The notes under the pieces are model-generated. The model saw only the letters and a list, made by a program, of their open reading frames with translations, had not been told where the DNA came from and ran no database searches. Source: Clitoria ternatea (taxonomy: Eukaryota; Streptophyta; Magnoliopsida; Fabales; Fabaceae). From it: a DNA stretch of 64,000 bases. A program made the translations under genes and the position numbers. The first letter of the stretch is position 1. Every line of letters begins with the position of its first letter. Below, piece after piece: positions 55,480 through 64,000 of this stretch. The stretch lies in contig CM075674.1 in NCBI GenBank assembly GCA_037962975.1, forward strand, positions 36,780,501 through 36,844,500, read 5' to 3'.

Positions 55480-58400
55480 ATATTTTAAGAAGCTCCTTAA
55501 ATAAACTAGACTACGCTCTTGGAATGATTACATGGTATAAGATGCTAACACTCTATTACAGGATCTTAATCAATGCTGCTAAAAATGTATATTATGACAA
55601 TATATTAAGGGTCCTACTAATAGCCAAGTTCTATTACACGTACATTGTTTGATGTATTATTATATTACAATACTAAGTTAATTAATTAACAGTGATTAAA
55701 TATTCACAAGCTATTCCACGCCTTGTATAAAGCGGCGCAGACAATAAGCATGATGAAAATGATTAATTAGGAATGTGTGTTTTATTTACATTATAATGGT
55801 GTTGGATATTAATAAACCATGGAATTCATATATGGTCGTGCTATGTACTCATCGATTGTATGGTGCTGTTCACATTGCTTTGCTTGTATGAGAAGGATAG
55901 CATGCAATCGAGTTGGCAAAATTAGAATGATGAATTTTAATCCACGCATTGGTGACGTTCATTATTTGTCAGCATACCAAGCGACAAAAATGGTCAATTT
56001 TCAAAAATAGGGTGATATAAAATATTTTCATGTTTACATTTCGTATTTTAAAAATACGAAACACACACATTTGTAACAAGTAACAGCTCATGGTGTATTT
56101 TGCTTGATACGGATGTGAAAGTTGCGTTATAACTTGTAACCTAGGTGTATAAGCTTACAGAGTTGAAATACAACTTTTAATAAATATTTACTTTCTATAT
56201 TTTTAATGTAATAAGATAATTTTTAAATAGTATTATATAATTCCAAAACACAAACCCCATATGCATTTTTTATAGTTGCAACACCAAATATATAATTAAA
56301 AATATATAATTATATTTTCAAATCTATTATTTAAATAATAGTGTGAAAAATATATTTAATTAACATACTATAAAAATATTTTAAATTATATGTAATCATA
56401 TTATTTAAAATATTTAAAATTATATTTAATTATATTATTATTATTAAAAAATTTAACAATATAATTAATAATATATTTAATAATAAAATATTTGAAAATA
56501 TATTATTTATATTATTAAACTAATATTTAAAAGTATATTTAATCATATTGTTAAAAATTTATTATTAAATAAATATATTATTGATAATATACTTATTATG
56601 AAATTATAAAATATCAATTTAACTCTTTTTATAATATATTTTTAATAAAATATATTAAAAATATTTAATAATAATAATTATTAATGTATTCATAAATATA
56701 TTTTTAAATAAATGATATTAATATTATTATTTTTTATATATTAATAAGAATACATTATTGTTAATATAATTTTTAATGATATATTTAGATAATATTTATT
56801 ATTATCAAATAATTTTAAAATTTATTATTAAATGTCTTTAATTTAATTATATTAAATCTATTACTTTATAATATACTTAAATATTAAATATATTATTAAA
56901 ATCTAATTTTTAATAATATGAAAATTTTGATGATGTTTCCAATCTTAACAAAAAGGAACTAAATTTTATGTTAATTAAACAATTGAACATTGAATTAAAG
57001 ACAAATTTCATTAAAAAAACCTAAGATTTATTTGTGGTTTAAATGTTTAACCCCTAACAATCAGCCAATGAAAATTTACATTTGGTGGTGCAGCTAAAGT
57101 ATTGTTTCCGGTTGGAATGGTTAACCGTTTAGTTAGCGTTAATCATTATGTGTAAGTTTGATTTGACTCTTTTACCAGATATAAAAATACTTTTTGGGTC
57201 ACTTAATTTTAAAATTATTTTTAAAAATTGACCAATTTTTGTCAATCTTTGGACTAGTTCAGACATAAAAAAATGAGACATGTTGAATTCCTACAGAAAT
57301 AAAAAAGTAATTTTTAATCTAATCATGTATATTCTCTAAATTAGGAATACCCACATTATGGTGGGTTTATTCTAGAGGTGTTAATTAAGCCTCACGCTCT
57401 ACCTAAATGGCATATGAGCAAAAAAAGTCCATAGAGCTAATTATAGGCCTTAAACATGAACCAAAAGAAATCCACTTGATACGTTGTTGCGTCCATTTCT
57501 ATTATCATAATATTAAGAACAAAGGACCTAATTTTCCAGCTTTCTCTATTGTACAAACCCTGATCGTTGCTTTTACGTCATCTCCCTTGGTTTTGTTTCA
57601 CTTCCTCTCCACACATTCTGTTTGCAACTCTGAAATGTGACCTTGAAAGCCACCATGTTAGACTATCAAGTGGATTGGACTAATAGGAATACTACTGAAG
57701 CACATACAAGTTCTCTATGAAATTTACTAATCCCCTTATTGGATTTTGTTTCATCCCGACACATTTCAAAATCCTGTATAGTATTACAAAGACCCGCTAA
57801 ATTAATTTATATATCATATACAATGGTTAATATCAAATGAATATATTATACTATTAAAAATTATAAACTTCAAATTAACTTTATCAATAAAATAATATTA
57901 TATTATAGGTAATGTTATGATAAATTCATTAAGATTTTATATGAATGTGAATTGATGTTGGTAGTTAATATTTTTTATAAATAAAATACATGAAAAAATA
58001 AAAGATATATTTTAATAATATAATGTTTTTTATTTAGTGGCTTAAAATCTTTTTATCATGGTATAATGACAATAATAGAATATCAAAGGATTTGGTAAAT
58101 AACTGGGCACAATGACTTTATTTAATCTATGTAACTGATCTCATTTAATAGAATAAAACTTTGTTATTTTTCTTGTAGTATAATGAGAATAAAAATATGA
58201 TAGTTAAAAGATATAATATTATGATTGGATTCATGAGTTTTAATATATATCTTTTACCATCATAAAAGGTAAATTTGAACAAAAATATTAGTTATGATTT
58301 TATCTCCAAGACGTAGAGATTACGCACTTACCCCTTTTTCAACAGAGCCTTATATATATACACACTACAATATTTGAATTCAAACCCTAACAATATATGA

Positions 58401-58646
58401 TTCAAGAAGTCAACCAAATAAATAAAAACACAATTAAGTATACATTAAATCAATATTATGTAACATGTCAGATAGCAATTATTAATATTACTAAATTATT
58501 TTAATACACTTAAAATGATATCCAAATTCAAAATGTGGGATACAAACAAAGTAATCTTTAGTAACTAGATACAAAAAAGTATTAAAATAAAATCAATCAA
58601 TCGATATAAATAGAAATGAGAAGGAGATCATTCTAGTGAGGACTGA
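55480..58646. other. AT-rich intergenic region with an extreme AT block
   Basis: No supported gene. The small ORFs at 55819-56010 and 57407-57640 (plus) have no recognised domain. 56180-56930 is almost entirely A/T, with TATTTAATAATA-like words and no clear period. Confidence 0.5.
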
Positions 58647-58865
58647 TGTAATATCGCTAAATTTTGAAAAGAACTAATTTTGAATATTTAAAATATACCG
58701 AGTAAAATGTTATTATTTGGCTTAATAATTCAGCCGATATTTACTATGTAAAACATTGTACATGTATGAAATTTTCAAACTTGCACAGTAACCAGAAACG
58801 AAAATTTCAGAAATTACACAGTACTTTTATAATAAAACAATAAAATGCACAGTAACTTTTCTGCT

Positions 58866-58873
58866 TATAAATA
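58866..58873 (+). promoter_or_regulatory. TATA box in the LTR-like segment
   Basis: TATAAATA in the context GCTTATAAATACCGAAGG, about 220 bp into the segment, with a purine-rich leader and AAGGTAAGAA splice-donor-like sequence downstream (about 59002). Confidence 0.5.
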
Positions 58874-59097
58874 CCGAAGGAATTCTTCGTTAGAATTTAC
58901 AATTTCAGATTTTATTTTCTTAATATAGTAGTGCTAGAGAGATAGTGGTGGAAGTAAGAGAGAGAAATAATTTTTTTAGAAGGAGGTTCTGCTAAAATAA
59001 CAAGGTAAGAATACCTCTCTTATATATTTTTTAGGGTTATTTTTATATCGTTGTAAAAATCTATTATTATACTGGATATAATATTATTTTAAGTTAT

Positions 59098-59350
59098 TAT
59101 TTATTTCAATAGTAAATTACTATTCAAATAGTAAATTACTATTTACCTTTACTATTCATATTTTACTATTTACCGTAATTATTCACATTTTACTATTTAC
59201 TGTTACTATTTACGTTTTACTATTTACTGTTACTATTCATATTTACTTATTTACCATTACTATTTATGTTTTACTATTTACTGTTACTATTCACAGTAAC
59301 TATTTGAAATTTACTATTTACCGTTAATATGCATAATTACTATTTATCCT
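59098..59350. repeat. TTTACTATT minisatellite
   Basis: About ten degenerate copies of TTTTACTATTTACYGTTACTATTCA (about 24 bp) recur with Y and N variants. The half-unit TACTATT recurs every 10-14 bp. A poor origin for ORFs; none seen. Confidence 0.85.
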
Positions 59351-59625
59351 TCCTGTTTCAAATGGTAATCTAAATTTTCATCTTGTAACTATATTAAAAT
59401 GAAATTGGTATGTTTTAGAACTCGGAGACGAGACGTGTACGGATTTTCAATAACGAATCAGGATACCAGAGGTAAGGGGGAGTGAGATAGGAATATAATA
59501 TAAAAAGATATAAGAATACTGGGAGGAGTCCCCTACTCCTTTTAAATTTAATAATATTATTATTTTAAAATATTAACTTTTTTAACTTAAAATTTATAAT
59601 AAATTTTAAATTAAATATCTTGTGT

Positions 59626-60000
59626 AAGACATACCTATGCAAGGACCTGGACTTTCATAACCTATATGAATTAGACTCAACCTATGCAAGGACTTGGACT
59701 AGTTTGACCTATATAGACTGAACTATACATATGCAAGGACTGGATTATATGGACTGGATTATATGGACTTACATAGACCTATACAAGGAATGGACTATAA
59801 GGACTCAAAATCAATTTTGATAATTTAAATAACCATTAAAATTTGAATTATATTTAATTGATTTGATTATAATTATTAGTATTTGATTATTATTGATGAT
59901 ATTTAATTGTGATTGATATTATTTGATTGTGATTGACATTATTTGATTGTGATTGATGATATTATGATTGATAATATTTGATTATGATTGATGATCTTGT
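59626..60000. repeat. Two further minisatellite-like arrays in the same LTR
   Basis: 59626-59810 repeats CCTATGCAAGGACTTGGACT-like words, degraded and mixed with TATATGGACT. 59858-60000 repeats TTGATTGTGATTGATATTAT-like words about five times. Confidence 0.75.
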
Positions 60001-61944
60001 GATATGAAGTTAAGCATATAGCAAGCATGACGAAAACTCAGTAAGAATTTTCTTACCTTACTCTTTAAATTTTTATTATTTTAAATCTTTTATTTCTTCT
60101 TAGAAATTATTTTTATTAACTTTACTTTTAATATTTAGAATAAAAAAATTTAGTATTTATTTTAGAAAGAAGTCATTTTATGAAAATAAATTTATAAAAA
60201 GGTTAAGATAATTAAATCTTGAATTAAAGAAAAATTTTATAATTTTAAGTATTTTTAGTTAATGATTTAAAGATTATTCTCTTTTAATAAAATAAAATTT
60301 TCAAAATAAAATTATTTTATTTTTCCAACTTAATAACTAAAGATATTTGGAAATAATTGAGATTTCTAAATTCGATCTTGTTTAGATTCAATTTGAGAAA
60401 GATTATATAAAGTTTTATATGAGAAAGTTTTGAGATATTTAAGGCTTAGAAACTCAATTTTAGTGAGATTCGAAAATTGTATCAAATTTATTTCTGTGGA
60501 ACAGAAATTTAGAGAATTGAGAAAATATACACTTTATTGAAATGATGTTGTAAACTTTTAAGGTATTTAATAATTGAGTTTCTAAAAGTCTTAACTAACT
60601 AAATATGCGAGTAGTTCATACATCATGAATCATTAAAGTGAAACAAAATGATATTGTCTAGGGACGGATTATAGAAACCGAGGATACATTAGAGGAGGCT
60701 TAATTACGAGCCTTAGGATGAGAGAGTGTGAAAGGGTGCTTCAGGGGACCTGGGGTAGCTCCCTAGTGTCGGGTACTTTCACAATAAAAACTTTCTCAAT
60801 CTGACTAGTCTCTAAGTGTTTCCATGTCAGTTAAGTTGTTCATATTATTATTATCCGGACTTATGGAACAGTGTAAACTCCTGGTTGGCCCAGTGCAAAT
60901 TAAAAATTTAAGGGCCCACATATATAAGTTATGATGAAGATATTGTATAACATTCATGCATTCATAATTGATTGTGTATGTGATTGTGATTGATATTATT
61001 ATATATTAGTTTGTGAAAACCCTTTATTGCTTATGCCCCATTTGGGAATATTATATTCTGTTTCTCACTCTCTCTCCGTGTTTTTGTTTCATATATTTTA
61101 AATTGATGGTTCATAGGGAAGGATCGAAGAATCTCGACAATAAATATAGCACATTCTAGAAAGGGAGCTCGGTATGAATACCGTAGTCTAATGAATAAAT
61201 AATGTTATTAAGTAACTGCTTCTGGGACATGGAGTTTCCTCTCTTTCTTATAATGTTTAATATTTATTTTTTTTTCAGATGAATGTCAAATTACTTTATA
61301 AAGTTTTAATAATATTTATGAGGTATTTCAGAAATGATATATGTAATTTATTCCGATAGTTTCTTTTTAACAATCATATCTTTAGTAAAAAATGTAACAT
61401 CCCTGATGTTTTAATGAGAATTATAAGAAATGGGAAATGTTAGTAAATATTTTAGAAGTTTTATTTAATATTTGTTCTGTCCGAGCCAAAGATTGGGAAA
61501 GCCGGTGTCGAGGTCAGTATCTGAAGCGCGAGCAGGCGGAGTTAAGGATCGGAAGTGTAGGAGAAGAGCGGGCAGGGCTAGGCGGTCTGGTCCAACCGTT
61601 GTGAGGAGAGCGCCTCACACGGGGTCATAGACCGGATTAACCTCATGATGACTGAAACAACGGATGTAGGTAACCATGAGGTGAGCACGGATGAGGTATC
61701 CGATCTCTCAGGTTGTAGCTCGGATTTCCGAGGTATGAATACTAAGTTAGGATGTCGGGGGCCGATATTCATATTGGGCCTATACTCTTGCGAAGTATTA
61801 GAGAATTATGAATAATTAAACGTTGAGGGAATAAACACGTGTAATTGATTTGATAACTATGCAATAGTTTAAAATAGTGAAAAATTGATTAAATTTAGTA
61901 AGAATACAAATAAAATAAAGGAAAAGACGATCTTGCCCATGAGC

Positions 61945-61957
61945 TATATATATAAGG
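61945..61957 (+). promoter_or_regulatory. TATA box of the 2.34-kb LTR
   Basis: TATATATATAAGG in an otherwise moderately AT-rich region, about 550 bp into the LTR. It is followed by a pyrimidine-rich leader (CTTCTTTCCCTCTTC). Confidence 0.5.
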
Positions 61958-62943
61958 AAATTCTCTTCTTTCCCTCTTCATTATTTTACAAGTTACCTTG
62001 CTGTTGGTCTATTCCTCCTCTTTCGTTTTTCTCTCCTCTCTTAAACGCTGATTTGCATGCGCTGGAGAGAGACTCCATTTGTGTCTAAACTTCAATTTAA
62101 CCTCATTCCTGTGATCGGGACTTCAAGGTGAGTCTACTGATCCAATCCAATTGTAATTCCCTTATTTCTTTTATTCTTTGGCCGTTAAGAGCCATGCATG
62201 GCTATATTCGTGGCTGTTCTCCACTCCTCTGGTGAGCATGAGTCCAGATGTTGTCCATGAACTAAGGGCGTTGAGGTGATGAGCTATACTTTATGATTCA
62301 TAGGTAGTAGGCTAAGCAACGGAAGACTGAGTGAAGGAGTTGAGACTGCAGAACCGGTGCTCAGAGAAAGAAATCGGCACAGAGAACAGATCATCGAAGC
62401 GTGGAACCAAAGTAAGGGGGGTGTTCGGGTTATAATTAATTAGAATAGGACTCGCTTCTTAATCAGGTCATTGAAGTAACGTAAACACGTTAAGAAAAAT
62501 GTTGCTAAACGTAGTTGTGTGTTTATGTTTGTGCATGTGTGACTGAGTACATTAATTAGTGAAGGATCGGATGTGGATGAGTTTATCATGTATGATCTTG
62601 TGATATCTAATGAGAAATGATCAGTGTTATGTGACGAAGGGTTAGCAAGCAGGTTACCCGAGTGATGAGGAATTGATATTATTATGAGAAAGGTAAACTG
62701 TTGAATGATTATGTGGTATGGGATGGCCGACGGTATATGATAGCCCCTCATTTCCGGCTCCCGTGGTTTTCGTGCCCAGTTGAGCTACCCAGTGGTCAAG
62801 TAGGACCCAATGGTCGAGGTGGAGAGTCAAGCAGGACTCGGTGAACCAAGCAGGGTTCACGGGGTGTCAAGTAGGACCCCCAGCTGAAGGCCAATCCTTT
62901 AGTATCCGGATACTAGGAGTCAGATTATATGAGAGTCAGTTGT

Positions 62944-63028
62944 GATCGTGATGCATGTAATGAATGTGATGTATGTAATGAATGTGATGTATGTAATGAA
63001 TGTGATGAATGTGAGGAATGTGATGGAA
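62944..63028. repeat. 18-bp minisatellite in the LTR
   Basis: Units of ATGTAATGAATGTGATGT recur about four times, then decay to GAATGTGATG. No coding potential. Confidence 0.8.
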
Positions 63029-63504
63029 TTGCGTAGTTGGTTTAATACAGATACTGCATGAAATACTCTATGTTTCGGTATGTTTATTTACGAGTGATGC
63101 TTGATGTGTATGTATCAATATGCATGTATAGTGTTAAATTCCGTTCTATATTAATTATTATGCCAAACACTCACCCTTGCATATTTTTTTTTAGTAACTA
63201 GAGTCAGGGAGGGGGAAGGAGCCATGGAGCCGCGCCAAGGGGGAGAACGGTGCCAGGGTCCGAGTGACTTTGAGTGACTCTTTATAGAGTCATATGTGTG
63301 TATAAAAACTTCGTAGTATAATTATTAGTCGTGTTTAATTAAGACCGGATCAAATGAAAAATATATTTCAAAAATATATTACTGTTATTTGCATATGTTT
63401 TCATGGTAGCTATGGTAACTCCTTGGGTTCACAGGACCATTTGTTAGAGCGAAGTTTTGGGAGTCCGGTTGCATGTTTTGTATAATCCGATGTGCGAAAG
63501 GTGT

Positions 63505-63585
63505 TCGTTCAACGAATAGCACCTCGTCTAAGTGAGAGTCCAGAATCTCGCTTAGACGAGTAGGGGCCTCGCTCAAGCGAGACGC
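63505..63585. repeat. CTCG-CTTAGACGAG palindrome cluster
   Basis: Short inverted words CTCGTCTAAG, CTCGCTTAGACGAG and CTCGCTCAAGCGAG lie together shortly before the LTR end. The split LTR at 6.9-18.2 kb has a TAATCGATTA cluster in the same relative position. Confidence 0.7.
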
Positions 63586-63731
63586 CCTGATTTCCCTTTC
63601 TCTCATCCGTTGTGTTCAAATTAAATTGTTTTTCCCTAAATATCGATTAATTTTCAAGATAAGGGAGAATTTATCGTAAAAGGTAATTGTTTAAATAAAA
63701 ATAAATGCAAAATAATCTAGGACGTTACACT

Positions 63732-63743
63732 TGGTATCAGAGC
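63732..63743 (+). other. Primer-binding site after the 2.34-kb LTR
   Basis: TGGTATCAGAGC, a perfect 12-bp complement of the plant initiator tRNA-Met 3' end, two bases after the LTR. Confidence 0.9.
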
Positions 63744-63958
63744 GGTTCTTTCTAGAGCCGATGTGCGGGCCGATCTAATGATTGTGATAATTTTATGAAA
63801 GTTGATTGTATTTTGTTGTGTTGAGATTGCGTGTGGTCTGGCACCGTTCCCTTGGCACTCCACTGGCGTAGTATTCTATGAATATAAGGTAAATCTATGA
63901 TCCCCTGACTGATCTTGGTTATTAATGGTGATGTGTTTACCCATTGTAGAGTTACTAA

Positions 63959-64000
63959 ATGGACGGAGAGACTAGTTTTGGGGGAAGAGATGATTTCTTC
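63959..64000 (+). CDS. Start of a retrotransposon ORF (probably gag), truncated by window end
   Basis: An ATG at 63959 opens a frame that stays open for the 14 codons left in the window, beginning Met-Asp-Gly-Glu-Thr. The position about 230 bp after the LTR is where gag starts. There is no domain evidence in so short a piece. Confidence 0.4.
   Translation, partial: MDGETSFGGRDDFF

Larger units (their letters stand above)
58647..61392 (+). repeat. LTR-like segment rich in minisatellites (boundaries approximate)
   Basis: It starts TGTAATATCGC at about 58647. A TATAAATA box (58866-58873) is followed by a leader. A GAGGTAAGGGGG motif at about 59469-59480 matches AAGTAAGGGGGG at 62409 and GAGGTAAGAGGG at 7783 in two other LTR-like units. 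Later parts resemble an LTR body (GGTAGCTCCC, GGGAAGGATCGAAG). No matching CA terminus was found before the next LTR starts at 61393, so it may be truncated by that insertion. It is non-coding. Confidence 0.45.
61393..63729 (+). repeat. 2.34-kb LTR of a Ty3/gypsy element
   Basis: It begins TGTAACATCC and ends GGACGTTACA, so the ends form a 10-bp inverted repeat with one mismatch. It is followed by a tRNA-Met-type primer site. A TATA box lies at 61945-61957. An LTR of more than 2 kb with this primer site suggests a chromovirus of Tekay/Del type, which is inference. It shares the GAGCTACCC...TAGGACCCAATGG block with 16464-16500. The internal region continues past the window. Confidence 0.85.

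Noticed and set aside
59098..60000. CRISPR-like array
   Set aside because: The units are contiguous and degenerate, without unique spacers of constant size, and the DNA is plant nuclear. It is a minisatellite.
63732..63743. tRNA gene fragment
   Set aside because: The 12-bp match to the tRNA-Met 3' end is the primer-binding site directly after an LTR. No cloverleaf surrounds it.

Overview
The window is nuclear DNA from a flowering plant. It is AT-rich, its genes have GT..AG introns, and LTR retrotransposons, a Helitron and small inverted-repeat elements are densely nested. A legume (Phaseoleae such as Glycine, Vigna or Phaseolus) is the best guess. That guess rests on LTRs carrying repeated TAATCGATTA palindromes, the Tat-clade retrotransposon style and the look of the germin-like protein; it is inference. 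No prokaryotic-style operon, CRISPR array or convincing tRNA gene was seen.

Layout. 0-6.9 kb: an LTR-like fragment at the left edge, then AT-rich DNA with four inverted-repeat (MITE-like) elements. 6.9-18.2 kb: a gypsy-type LTR split by a complete but decayed Ty1/copia element (8284-16364; LTRs about 1.27 kb; 5-bp target duplication TTATA). 19.2-29.6 kb: a Ty3/gypsy element of the Tat clade on the minus strand. It has gag, protease, RT, two RNase H domains and integrase, and on the opposite strand an antisense gene with its own TATA box and an intron. A 45-bp tandem array lies between pol and the antisense gene. Its RT is interrupted by a solo LTR carrying a 5S-rRNA-like segment (Cassandra type, duplication TTGCT). 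31.18-38.64 kb: a Helitron on the minus strand with canonical TC...hairpin-CTAG ends in an A/T target. It holds the C-terminal part of a PIF1-type helicase, a head-to-head array of about 310-bp repeats, an LTR-like insert with related repeats, and a gene with duplicated, phase-symmetric mini-exons. 38.7-41.8 kb: a chain of phase-compatible minus-strand exons of an unrecognised gene, probably a broken one. 42.4-46.7 kb: a Tat-clade deletion derivative lacking protease core, RT and both RNase H domains. 47.2-51.8 kb: an apparently intact five-exon alpha/beta-hydrolase gene. 54.7-55.4 kb: an intact intronless germin-like protein gene (minus). 55.5-58.6 kb: AT-rich intergenic DNA. 58.6-64 kb: an LTR-like segment full of minisatellites, then a 2.3-kb LTR, its primer-binding site and the first codons of an internal ORF cut off by the window end.

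Only two host genes look functional: the alpha/beta hydrolase and the germin-like protein. They sit about 3 kb apart in the least transposon-dense part. Everything else is mobile DNA or its debris. By-eye LTR comparison suggests the copia element (about 3-4% divergence) is younger than the complete Tat element (about 8%), and the Cassandra solo LTR must post-date the Tat element it interrupts. The most unusual part is the Helitron cargo: a long inverted array that would fold into a hairpin RNA, and serially duplicated exons encoding short SUMO-interaction-like acidic motifs.
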